From JAWLCA01 sp041687395 (GTDB lineage Bacteria; Pseudomonadota; Alphaproteobacteria; Rhodobacterales; Rhodobacteraceae): a stretch of 64,000 nt of DNA. This document shows, piece by piece, positions 9,429 to 19,848 of this stretch (positions are counted from its first letter, which is position 1; each line of letters opens with the position of its first letter). The notes beneath the pieces were generated by a model that worked only from the letters and a program-made list of their open reading frames with translations, had not been told where the DNA came from and searched no databases. Made by a program: the position numbers and the translations under genes. The DNA lies in the NCBI GenBank assembly GCA_041687395.1, contig JAWLCA010000003.1:124001-188000 (forward strand), read 5' to 3'.

Positions 9429-10625
9429 ATGAGAAGACCCCTTCACAGGGCAGGGCCGCAGTTCTCGCAGCCGGTTCGGCAGATCGTGATCATGCTGTCG
9501 ATCCTGGGGCTGTGCCTGATCGGGGCCTATTTCGCCTGGCCGCGGGTTTCCGCCGTGTTTCTGGCCAACGTCTGGCTGAACGGCTTCATCTTCATGGTGT
9601 TCGTGATCGGCGTGCTGGCCTGCTTCCTGCAGGTTTTCAGCCTGATCTCGTCGGTCAACTGGATCGAGGGCTTCGCGGCCGAGACGCCCGGCCACCAGCT
9701 GACCCATGCGCCGCGGATGCTGGCGCCGCTGGCCGCCCTTCTGCGCACCCGCGACACCCGGCGCCAGATCACCGCGACATCTGCACGGTCGATCCTCGAT
9801 TCCGTCGCGGCCCGCATCGACGAGGCGCGCGATATCACCCGCTACATCGTCAACCTGTTGGTGTTTCTTGGCCTTCTGGGCACCTTCTTCGGTCTGGCGA
9901 CGACAGTGCCGGCGGTGGTGGAAACCATCCGTTCGCTCGCCCCCAACCCGGACGAGCCGGGGGTCGTGGTCTTCGACCGGCTGATGCAGGGGCTGGAGGA
10001 ACAACTGGGCGGGATGGGCACCGCCTTCTCCTCGTCGCTGCTGGGGTTGGCCGGCTCGCTGATCGTCGGGCTGCTGGAGTTGTTTGCGGGCCACGGCCAG
10101 AACCGGTTTTTCCGCGAACTGGAGGAATGGCTGTCCACGATCACCCGGCTGGGCGTCGCCGGCGCCGATGCCGAGGGCGAAGGGGCCGGCGGCGGCGCGC
10201 TTGGGCCGGTAGTGGATGCCATCGGCGAGCAAGTCGATGCGCTGCAGGCGATGCTGTCACAGTCCGAGATCGGGCGGCGGGCACTGGATACCCGGCTGGC
10301 GGAACTTGGTGGGGCGCTTGACAGGCTGTCGGACCGGATCGAGTCCGACACCGGCACCGCGCCGGTGCTGGAGCGTATTGCCGAGGGGCAGGAGCGGGTG
10401 ATCGCCGCACTTCAGGCGCAGGCTGGCAGCCCGGATACCCCCGCAGGCAGCGACGCCGAACAGCGGATGCGCCTGCGGTCGATCGATGTGCAACTGCTGC
10501 GGATCCTGGAAGAGCTTTCGGTCGGACGGCAGGAAACCGTGACCGACCTGCGCGCCGAACTTGCCAGCCTGACGGCCGCGGTGCGGCAACTGTCGCGGAC
10601 CCGCGGCGGCGCGGCGGGAGAATAG
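9429..10625 (+). CDS. MotA/TolQ/ExbB-like proton-channel protein
   Basis: A 398-residue inner-membrane protein. Hydrophobic segments lie near residues 18-40 (IVIMLSILGLCLIGAYFAW), 44-72, 139-160 and 195-220. LVFLGLLGTFFGLATTV around residue 140 matches the GLLGT segment of the MotA/TolQ/ExbB family that lines the proton channel. A cytoplasmic C-terminal tail of about 170 residues is predicted to be mostly helical. The gene is followed after 4 bases by a MotB-like partner, so the two probably form one stator-like complex. No flagellar, Tol-Pal or TonB genes are adjacent. The cargo or rotor is unknown. Confidence 0.85.
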   Translation: MRRPLHRAGPQFSQPVRQIVIMLSILGLCLIGAYFAWPRVSAVFLANVWLNGFIFMVFVIGVLACFLQVFSLISSVNWIEGFAAETPGHQLTHAPRMLAPLAALLRTRDTRRQITATSARSILDSVAARIDEARDITRYIVNLLVFLGLLGTFFGLATTVPAVVETIRSLAPNPDEPGVVVFDRLMQGLEEQLGGMGTAFSSSLLGLAGSLIVGLLELFAGHGQNRFFRELEEWLSTITRLGVAGADAEGEGAGGGALGPVVDAIGEQVDALQAMLSQSEIGRRALDTRLAELGGALDRLSDRIESDTGTAPVLERIAEGQERVIAALQAQAGSPDTPAGSDAEQRMRLRSIDVQLLRILEELSVGRQETVTDLRAELASLTAAVRQLSRTRGGAAGE

Positions 10626-10629
10626 GGCG

Positions 10630-12312
10630 GTGGCGCTGACACGGCGCTCCACCCAGCGCGTCTCGGCCGCGATCTGGCCGGGGTTCGTCGATGCGATGAC
10701 GGCGTTGCTGCTGGTGCTGTTCTTCGTGCTGTCGATCTTCATGATCGTGCAGATGGTGCTGCGCGAGACGATCAGCTTTCAGGACACCGAACTGGACATC
10801 CTGACCGACCAGGTGCTGCGCCTTTCCGACGCCTTGGGGCTGGAGCGGCAGGAGACCCGACGACTGGAGGGCGAGGTAGCTCAACTGGGCAGCGACCTGA
10901 GTTCTGCCATCAGCGAGACTCAGGCGCAGGCGGCGCTGATCTCGGCGCTGCGCAGCCAGGTGGACGAACAGCAGGAGGCGCTGGAAGACCGGCAGATGCG
11001 CATCACCGCCTTCGAGGCGCAGGTGGCAGCCCTGCTGTCCGAGCGGGAGGCTGCGGTCGCGCGCGGCGAGGCGCTGGCGGGGGAACTGGCCGAGGCCGAG
11101 GCCGCGCGCGATGCGCTGACCGATGCACGGTCCGCGCTGGAGTTGGCGCTGGCGCAGGCACGCGCCGAAACAGATGCCGAGGCCGAGGCAGCGCGGCTGG
11201 CCGCGGCGCGGGCCGAGGCGGTTGAGGCGTTGCTGGCCGACCTGCGCGCGCGGGCGGCCGAAACCGAGGGCGAACTGGCCTCGGTGCGGGTTGAACTGTC
11301 CGAGACGCAGACCGCGCTGACCGAGGAGGAGCAGGCCCGGCTTGCCGAGGCGGCGGCGGCTGCGGCGTTGCGCGAACGGCTTGCCGGGGCGACGGACGAA
11401 TTGACGGCCATGACACTGGCGCTGGAGGAGCAGCGGCGCCAGGCCGAGGAGACGCTGACCCTGCTGGCCGCCGCCGAAGCCGCGCGCCGCGATCTGGAGG
11501 CCGAGGTGGCCGACCGCGCGGAGTTGGCCGAGCAGTTGTCCGAGGCCGAGGCGCGGGCGGCGATGCTGGCGCTGGCCGAGGCGCGCCTGGCCGAGGAGGA
11601 GCAGCGCAGCGTCGAGGATCAACGGCGCATGGCTTTGCTGAACGAGCAGATCGCGCAGCTGCGGGCACAGCTGGGATCGCTGCAGGCGGTTCTGGATGAG
11701 GCGCAGGCGCGCGATACGGCCGCGCAGGTGCAGATCGAGGCGCTGGGCAGCCAGCTGAACACCGCGCTGGCGCAGGTCGCGGCCGAGCAGCGGCGGCGGG
11801 CGGAGCTGGAGGAAGCCGAGCGGCGGCGACTGGAGGCCGAGGCGCAGCGGCTGGAGCGGTTCAGTTCGGAGTTCTTCGGGCAGCTGCGCGATCTGCTGGC
11901 GGGGCGTGAAGGCGTGCGGATCGTAGGCGACCGCTTCGTCTTTTCGTCCGAGGTACTGTTCGAGCCGGGCAGCGCGGATCTCGCGGCCGAGGGGCGGGCG
12001 CAGATCGCGGGGGTGGCGCGGATTCTGCGCGATGTCGCCGAGGATATTCCGCCGAACATCGACTGGGTGCTGCGGGTGGACGGGCATACCGACAACGTGC
12101 CGCTTTCGGGTCTGGGCGAGTTTGCGGACAACTGGGAACTGAGCCAGGCGCGGGCGCTGTCGGTGGTGCGGTACATGATCGAGAGTCTTGGGTTCCCGCC
12201 CGACCGTCTGGCCGCCACCGGGTTTGGCGAATACCGCCCCGTGGCCGATGGGGACAGCCCGGCGGCGCGGGCGCAGAACCGGCGGATCGAGCTGAAGCTG
12301 ACCGAGAGATAG
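10630..12312 (+). CDS. MotB/OmpA-like peptidoglycan-binding protein with long coiled coil
   Basis: A 560-residue protein with a GTG start behind a GGGAG site. One transmembrane helix lies at about residues 22-46. FVDAMTALLLVLFF places Asp21 where MotB has its proton-carrying Asp. About 350 residues of Ala/Glu/Arg/Leu-rich coiled coil follow (residues 50-415). The C-terminal OmpA/MotB domain (about 420-555) carries VDGHTDNVPLSG and NWELSQARA, which anchor to peptidoglycan. The periplasmic stalk is much longer than in flagellar MotB. It pairs with the preceding MotA-like protein; function outside motility is inferred from the lack of flagellar genes. Confidence 0.87.
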   Translation: MALTRRSTQRVSAAIWPGFVDAMTALLLVLFFVLSIFMIVQMVLRETISFQDTELDILTDQVLRLSDALGLERQETRRLEGEVAQLGSDLSSAISETQAQAALISALRSQVDEQQEALEDRQMRITAFEAQVAALLSEREAAVARGEALAGELAEAEAARDALTDARSALELALAQARAETDAEAEAARLAAARAEAVEALLADLRARAAETEGELASVRVELSETQTALTEEEQARLAEAAAAAALRERLAGATDELTAMTLALEEQRRQAEETLTLLAAAEAARRDLEAEVADRAELAEQLSEAEARAAMLALAEARLAEEEQRSVEDQRRMALLNEQIAQLRAQLGSLQAVLDEAQARDTAAQVQIEALGSQLNTALAQVAAEQRRRAELEEAERRRLEAEAQRLERFSSEFFGQLRDLLAGREGVRIVGDRFVFSSEVLFEPGSADLAAEGRAQIAGVARILRDVAEDIPPNIDWVLRVDGHTDNVPLSGLGEFADNWELSQARALSVVRYMIESLGFPPDRLAATGFGEYRPVADGDSPAARAQNRRIELKLTER

Positions 12313-12318
12313 GGGTGA

Positions 12319-12336
12319 CTGCTCACGCGTGAGCAG
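12319..12336. repeat. Perfect 18-bp palindrome after the MotB-like gene
   Basis: CTGCTCACG followed by CGTGAGCAG, a perfect palindrome 7 bases after the stop codon. It is not followed by a T run. It may help terminate transcription or be a protein site. Confidence 0.5.
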
Positions 12337-12350
12337 AATCTCAAGTCTTT

Positions 12351-12376
12351 GAAATCGAAAGATTTCGTGGTTTTTG
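12351..12376 (+). terminator. Probable terminator of the MotA/MotB-like operon
   Basis: A 6-bp stem, GAAATC with GATTTC, closes on a GAAA tetraloop and is followed by GTGGTTTTT. The stem is short but the T run is good. Confidence 0.55.
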
Positions 12377-12425
12377 TTAACCTGATCGCAACCGATTTCA
12401 CGCCGTTGGCCATGCTTGCAACATG

Positions 12426-12454
12426 AAAAAGGGGCCGCGCAATGGCGCGGCCCC
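12426..12454 (-). terminator. Rho-independent terminator after clpA
   Basis: On the minus strand a 10-bp GC stem (arms 12431-12440 and 12445-12454) is followed directly by five T residues. It lies 27 bases past the clpA stop. Confidence 0.88.
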
Positions 12455-12480
12455 CCCGTATGTGTTTCGGCCCGTGACCG

Positions 12481-14808
<2,328 letters not shown>

Positions 14809-15008
14809 TGTGCCTGCTCCTGTCCTGAGGGCTGCTGTGGCCGGCGACGGTTCAGCAACCATGTCTGCCTGCTGTTAAAGTTCGGTGTTATTTGCCGCGC
14901 TTCAAGAAGAATCTGGAAATTTCCCCGATCTTGTCAGCCTGCGCGGCAAAAAGTGAACGATTCTTGACAGCTGCGCCCGCAGTTCCGACGGGCGCGCGCA
15001 GTAGGCGG

Positions 15009-15776
15009 TCAGAAATTGTCCTTGCGGCGGCGGATCTCGGCGAAAACTTCGGCATCCGGTGCCCCTGCCATGCCGATCGCGTCCTTTACCTCGGCCTTGC
15101 CGGCCCGCAGGAAGGGGTTGGTGTCCAACTCCTCGCACAGTTTGCTGGGCACGGTCGGTTCGCTGCGGTCGCGGGCGGCCTGGATCGCCGCGGCGCGGGT
15201 CCGCAGGGCGGCGTTTCCGGGTTCGATGGTCAGGGCGAATTTCGCGTTCGACAGGGTGTATTCGTGGCCGGAACAGATCACCGTCTCGGGCGGGAGGGCG
15301 GCGAGCTTCGACAGGCTGCCCCACATTTGGGCGGGCGTCCCCTCGAACAGGCGGCCGCATCCCAACGCCATCAGGCTGTCGGCGGTGAAGGCGAGGTGGG
15401 AGGCGGGGAAGTGAAAGGCGATGTGGCCCACGGTGTGGCCTGAGACGTCGATGACATGCGCCTCTTCCCCGCAGACGGTGATCGTATCGCCTTCGGCCAC
15501 CTGGCGGTCCAGCGGCGGCAGGCGGTGGGCGTCGGCGGCGGCGCCGGTGACCTTGGCGCCGGTGGCCTTGCGCAACTCGGCCACGCCCTGGATGTGGTCG
15601 TCGTGATGGTGGGTCAGCAGGATGTCGGTCAGCGTCCAGCCGCGGTCATCCAGCGCCTTCCGGATCGGTCCCGCCTCGGGCACATCGACCACGGCGGTCT
15701 CGCCGTTTTCCTCGTTGTGGAGGAGGAAGGCGTAGTTGTCCGACAGGCAGGGGATCGTCACGAGTGTCAGGGGCAT
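15009..15776 (-). CDS. gloB: Hydroxyacylglutathione hydrolase (glyoxalase II)
   Basis: Hydrolyses S-lactoylglutathione to lactate and glutathione, the second glyoxalase step. The 255-residue metallo-beta-lactamase-fold protein has the THHHDDHIQG metal motif near residue 53, a metal-ligand His in VSGHTVGHIAFHF near 112, Asp in FTADSLMALGCGRLFEG, and the C-terminal His in VICSGHEYT, all in the canonical order. The ATG at 15776 fits the usual MPLTLVTIPCLSDNYAFL-type beginning. Divergent from the methyltransferase gene. Confidence 0.95.
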   Translation of the reverse strand: MPLTLVTIPCLSDNYAFLLHNEENGETAVVDVPEAGPIRKALDDRGWTLTDILLTHHHDDHIQGVAELRKATGAKVTGAAADAHRLPPLDRQVAEGDTITVCGEEAHVIDVSGHTVGHIAFHFPASHLAFTADSLMALGCGRLFEGTPAQMWGSLSKLAALPPETVICSGHEYTLSNAKFALTIEPGNAALRTRAAAIQAARDRSEPTVPSKLCEELDTNPFLRAGKAEVKDAIGMAGAPDAEVFAEIRRRKDNF

Positions 15777-15853
15777 GGCAATTTCCTGTCCGTTTGTTAG
15801 GTTTCCCCTGAATGTGGCCTGCATGGGCGCAGGGAACAAGGGGCGCGGGGCGC

Positions 15854-16600
15854 ATGCATCTCGACGTGGTCGATCTGCGCAACTTCTACTACCGCACCGG
15901 ACTGGGGCGGGCGGCACAGCGTGCGATCCGGGACCAGGTGGTTGCCGTGTGGCCGCCTCGCGCCGGTCAGACGGTGGCGGGCTTCGGCTTTGCGGTGCCG
16001 CTGCTGCGGCCGTATCTGGCCCATGCGGACCGGGTGATCGGGCTGATGCCGGGGCCGCAGGGGGTGATGGCGTGGCCCGCCGGGATGCCGAACGTATCGG
16101 TCCTGTGCGAAGAGGTCGACTGGCCGCTGCCCGACGCATCGGTCGATCGACTGGTGGTGATGCACGGGTTGGAGACATCGGAGAACCCGCGCGCCCTGCT
16201 GGCGGAATGCTGGCGGGTGCTGACGGCCGAGGGGCGTGCGCTGTTTGTCGTGCCGAACCGCTCGGGCCTCTGGGCGCGGCGCGAGGCGACGCCGTTCGGC
16301 TTCGGCCGACCCTATTCGCTGGGCCAGCTGGAGGCGCTGCTGAAGCGCGGCTCCTTCGCGCCCGAGGGGCACCATGCCGCGCTGTTCTCCCCCCCTTCGG
16401 AACAGCGCTTCTGGCTGCGCACTGCAAAGATGTGGGAACGGGCGGGAACCCGGTTCGCGCCCTGGCTGGCCGGGGGCGTGCTGATGGTCGAGGCGAGAAA
16501 ACACGTCCTGGCGCCCTCCGGCCCCGGGCTGCGCGAGGCGGTTCGCGCCCCGTTGCGCGTGCTCGAAGGGCTGCCGCAACCTGGCACCCAACCGGCGTGA
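15854..16600 (+). CDS. Class I SAM-dependent methyltransferase-like protein
   Basis: A 248-residue soluble protein. The order of elements fits a class I methyltransferase: a degenerate glycine motif (VAGFGFAVPLLRPYL, residues 41-55), LPDASVDRLVVMHGLE near residue 95 as the post-motif acidic strand, and LAECWRVLTAEGRALFVVPNR near 118-138. The glycine loop is atypical (GFGFAVP), so cofactor binding is less certain. As I recall, it commonly sits divergent from gloB in Rhodobacteraceae. The substrate is unknown. Confidence 0.8.
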   Translation: MHLDVVDLRNFYYRTGLGRAAQRAIRDQVVAVWPPRAGQTVAGFGFAVPLLRPYLAHADRVIGLMPGPQGVMAWPAGMPNVSVLCEEVDWPLPDASVDRLVVMHGLETSENPRALLAECWRVLTAEGRALFVVPNRSGLWARREATPFGFGRPYSLGQLEALLKRGSFAPEGHHAALFSPPSEQRFWLRTAKMWERAGTRFAPWLAGGVLMVEARKHVLAPSGPGLREAVRAPLRVLEGLPQPGTQPA

Positions 16601-16832
16601 GCGTCGGCCGCGATTCTGTCGCGGGCCGGGGCTTTTCGCCGCACTGCAGCGCCGCCATCCGTGACCGCTTTCGGGAAAGCCTTTGAACTAAGGCTCGTGG
16701 GGTTCGTGCTCGGCGGTTGCGGGTCCAAAGTTCCTCTGCTACACGCATCGCCAATTCGGGAACATGCCGTCGCGCATGCCCCGGGCATGGATGCCCGCGG
16801 GTGCTAGGACGGCGAACATCGAAAGGGTGGAC

Positions 16833-17396
16833 GTGTCCGGGACGGCATCGATTTCATCGGGCATCGCACAGCGCTATGCCACGGCACTGTTCGAACTCTC
16901 GACAGAGGAAAAATCCGGGCTCGCAGCCTTGGAAAAGGACGTGGAGGCGCTGTCCTCCGCGATCGCCGACAGCGCCGACTTCCGCGAGGTTCTCAGCTCT
17001 CCGGTCTATTCGCGTGACGACCAGTCGCGCGCGGTGGCCGCAGTTGCAAAGGCGATGGATCTGTCCCCGCTGATGGCGAACACGCTGGCACTGATGGCGA
17101 CGAAGCGACGCCTGTTCGCTCTGCCGCAATTTGCCGCTGCCCTGCGCGACCTGATCGCTGAAGCCAAGGGTGAAGTGACTGCCGACGTGGCCTCGGCGCG
17201 CGCACTTAGCTCGGCCCAGGCCGAGAAGCTGGCCAAGGCGCTGTCTTCCAGCTTCGGCAAGACCGTGAAACTGAATGCGACCGTCGATGAATCCCTCATC
17301 GGCGGTCTTGTTGTCAAAGTGGGCTCGAAGATGATCGACACCTCGATCCGGTCTCGGCTCGCGGCCCTCCAGAATTCAATGAAAGAGGTCGGATAA
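16833..17396 (+). CDS. atpH: F1F0 ATP synthase subunit delta
   Basis: Stalk subunit linking F1 to F0 in the ATP synthase. The 187-residue protein has the OSCP/delta N-terminal region GIAQRYATALFELS and the C-terminal segment DESLIGGLVVKVGSKMIDTSIRSRLAAL. A GTG at 16833 was chosen with AAAGG 6 bases upstream; GTG 16827 and ATG 16764 are in frame but less likely. First gene of atpHAGDC, with the stop adjacent to the atpA start. F0 genes are elsewhere, as is usual in Rhodobacterales. Confidence 0.93.
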   Translation: MSGTASISSGIAQRYATALFELSTEEKSGLAALEKDVEALSSAIADSADFREVLSSPVYSRDDQSRAVAAVAKAMDLSPLMANTLALMATKRRLFALPQFAAALRDLIAEAKGEVTADVASARALSSAQAEKLAKALSSSFGKTVKLNATVDESLIGGLVVKVGSKMIDTSIRSRLAALQNSMKEVG

Positions 17397-18935
17397 ATGG
17401 GTATCCAAGCAGCTGAGATCTCTGCGATCCTGAAAGAGCAGATCAAGAACTTCGGGCATGATGCCGAAGTTGCCGAGGTCGGCCGCGTGCTGAGCGTCGG
17501 CGACGGGATCGCGCGGGTGCATGGCCTCGACAACGTGCAGGCCGGCGAGATGGTCGAGTTTCCAGGCGGCATTCGCGGGATGGCCCTGAACCTGGAAGTC
17601 GACAACGTCGGTATCGTGATCTTCGGCGACGACCGCTCGATCAAGGAAGGCGACATTGTCAAGCGCACCAAGTCGATCGTGGACGTGCCGGCGGGCGACG
17701 CGCTGCTTGGCCGCGTGGTCGATGGTCTTGGCAACCCGATCGACGGCAAGGGCGAGATCAAGACGACCGAGCGCCGGATCGCCGATGTGAAGGCGCCCGG
17801 CATCATCCCGCGGAAATCGGTTCACGAGCCGATGGCGACGGGCCTGAAAGCCGTCGACGCCATGATCCCGATCGGGCGCGGCCAGCGCGAACTGATCATC
17901 GGCGACCGCCAGACCGGCAAGACCGCCGTTGCGCTGGATACGATCCTGAACCAGAAATCCTATAACGATGCCGCCGGCGACGACGAGAGCAAGAAGCTCT
18001 ATTGCGTCTATGTCGCCATCGGCCAGAAGCGCTCGACGGTGGCGCAGCTGGTGAAGAAGCTTGAGGAAACCGGCGCCATCGACTACACCATCGTCGTCGC
18101 CGCGACCGCGTCGGACCCGGCGCCGATGCAGTTCCTGGCGCCCTATTCGGCGACCGCGATGGCGGAATTCTTCCGCGACAACGGCCGCCACGCGCTGATC
18201 ATCTATGATGACCTGTCGAAGCAGGCCGTGGCCTATCGCCAGATGTCGCTGTTGCTGCGCCGTCCGCCCGGACGCGAAGCCTATCCGGGCGACGTGTTCT
18301 ACCTGCACTCGCGCCTGCTGGAGCGGTCGGCGAAGCTGAACGAGGATTTCGGGTCGGGCTCGCTGACCGCGCTGCCGATCATCGAGACGCAGGCCGGCGA
18401 CGTGTCGGCCTATATCCCGACGAACGTGATCTCGATCACCGACGGCCAGATCTTCCTTGAGACCGATCTTTTCTACCAGGGCATCCGTCCTGCCGTGAAC
18501 ACCGGTCTGTCGGTGAGCCGGGTGGGCTCTTCGGCGCAGACGGATGCGATGAAGTCGGTCGCCGGCCCGGTTAAGCTGGAACTGGCGCAGTACCGCGAGA
18601 TGGCGGCCTTTGCGCAGTTCGGGTCCGACCTTGATGCGGCGACACAGAAATTGTTGAACCGTGGCGCCCGTCTGACCGAGTTGATGAAGCAGCCGCAGTA
18701 TTCGCCGCTGACCAACGCCGAGATCGTCTGCGTGATCTTTGCCGGCACCCAGGGCTATCTGGACAACATCCCGGTGAAGCAAGTTGGACGGTTCGAAGCC
18801 GGTCTGCTGAAGCACCTGCGCAGCAGGCATCAGGCGCTTCTGGACGACATCACCCAGAACGACCGCAAGGTGAAGGGTGAGCTGGAAGAGAAGATCCGCG
18901 CCGCGCTGGACGAATACGCCAAAGACTTCGCCTGA
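17397..18935 (+). CDS. atpA: F1F0 ATP synthase subunit alpha
   Basis: Non-catalytic nucleotide-binding subunit of the F1 head, 512 residues. Walker A GDRQTGKT lies near residue 170, the Walker B-like LIIYDDLSKQ near 266, and the alpha/beta signature PAVNTGLSVSRVGSSAQ near 365. Start ATG follows the atpH stop TAA with no gap. Second gene of the five-gene F1 operon. Confidence 0.98.
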   Translation: MGIQAAEISAILKEQIKNFGHDAEVAEVGRVLSVGDGIARVHGLDNVQAGEMVEFPGGIRGMALNLEVDNVGIVIFGDDRSIKEGDIVKRTKSIVDVPAGDALLGRVVDGLGNPIDGKGEIKTTERRIADVKAPGIIPRKSVHEPMATGLKAVDAMIPIGRGQRELIIGDRQTGKTAVALDTILNQKSYNDAAGDDESKKLYCVYVAIGQKRSTVAQLVKKLEETGAIDYTIVVAATASDPAPMQFLAPYSATAMAEFFRDNGRHALIIYDDLSKQAVAYRQMSLLLRRPPGREAYPGDVFYLHSRLLERSAKLNEDFGSGSLTALPIIETQAGDVSAYIPTNVISITDGQIFLETDLFYQGIRPAVNTGLSVSRVGSSAQTDAMKSVAGPVKLELAQYREMAAFAQFGSDLDAATQKLLNRGARLTELMKQPQYSPLTNAEIVCVIFAGTQGYLDNIPVKQVGRFEAGLLKHLRSRHQALLDDITQNDRKVKGELEEKIRAALDEYAKDFA

Positions 18936-18957
18936 GGGCGGGGCAGGAGGATAGCTC

Positions 18958-19830
18958 ATGCCGAGCCTCAAGGACCTGAAAACCAGGATCAATAGCGTCA
19001 AGTCGACGCGAAAGATCACCAAGGCGATGCAGATGGTCGCAGCTGCCAAGCTGCGCCGCGCGCAAGAGGCCGCCGAAATGGCGCGCCCCTATGCCGAGCG
19101 GATGAACGCCGTCATGGCGGGGCTGGCCGCATCGGTCGGTGACAGTGCGACGGCGCCCCGGCTGCTGTCGGGCACCGGCAGCGACAAGGTGCACCTGCTG
19201 GTGGTGATGACCTCGGAACGCGGCCTGTGCGGTGGTTTCAACTCGACCATCGTGCGCCTCGCACGGACGCGCCTGCAGGAGCTTGTCGCGCAGGGCAAGG
19301 AGGTGAAAGTCCTGACCGTGGGCAAGAAGGGCCGCGAACAGCTGAAGCGTGACTACGCCAAGCACTTCGTGGGCCACGTCGACCTGAGCGACGTCAAGCG
19401 CGTGGGCTACGTCAACGCGTCCGACATCGCCCGCGACGTGCTGGGCCGCTTCGACGCGGGCGAGTTCGACGTGGCGACGATCTTCTATAACCGCTTCCAG
19501 TCGGTGATCAGCCAGATTCCGACCGCGCAGCAGATCATCCCGGCGACCTTTGACGACGAGGCCGCCGAAATCTCGACGCTCTATGACTACGAGCCGTCCG
19601 AGGAAGCGATCCTGGAGGATCTGCTTCCGCGTGCGGTGGCCACGCAGATCTTCACGGCGCTGCTTGAGAACGCGGCCTCGGAACAGGGCGCGCGGATGAG
19701 CGCAATGGACAACGCAACGCGCAACGCGGGCGAGATGATCGACAAGCTGACCATCGTCTACAACCGCTCGCGCCAAGCCGCGATCACCAAGGAACTCATC
19801 GAGATCATTTCGGGCGCCGAGGCGCTCTGA
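18958..19830 (+). CDS. atpG: F1F0 ATP synthase subunit gamma
   Basis: Central rotating shaft of F1, 290 residues. The N-terminal coiled-coil helix SLKDLKTRINSVKSTRKIT and the C-terminal helix with ASEQGARMSAMDNATRNAGE are the conserved family ends; TSERGLCGGFN near residue 85 is also conserved. The start has AGGAGG 9 bases upstream. It lies 22 bases after atpA. Confidence 0.98.
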   Translation: MPSLKDLKTRINSVKSTRKITKAMQMVAAAKLRRAQEAAEMARPYAERMNAVMAGLAASVGDSATAPRLLSGTGSDKVHLLVVMTSERGLCGGFNSTIVRLARTRLQELVAQGKEVKVLTVGKKGREQLKRDYAKHFVGHVDLSDVKRVGYVNASDIARDVLGRFDAGEFDVATIFYNRFQSVISQIPTAQQIIPATFDDEAAEISTLYDYEPSEEAILEDLLPRAVATQIFTALLENAASEQGARMSAMDNATRNAGEMIDKLTIVYNRSRQAAITKELIEIISGAEAL

Positions 19831-19848
19831 CGGAACCGGAGAAACGAC

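Noticed and set aside
10141..12087. A 648-codon open frame on the minus strand opposite the MotA/MotB-like genes
   Set aside because: It is the antisense of a high-GC coiled-coil gene. The product is rich in Arg, Gln, Leu and Gly without any family motif, and the plus-strand genes have clear domains and starts.
9429..12312. Zorya type I/II anti-phage system
   Set aside because: The two-gene stator resembles ZorA/ZorB, but no zorC, zorD or zorE is next to it; clpA follows. It is reported only as an unexplained stator-like pair.
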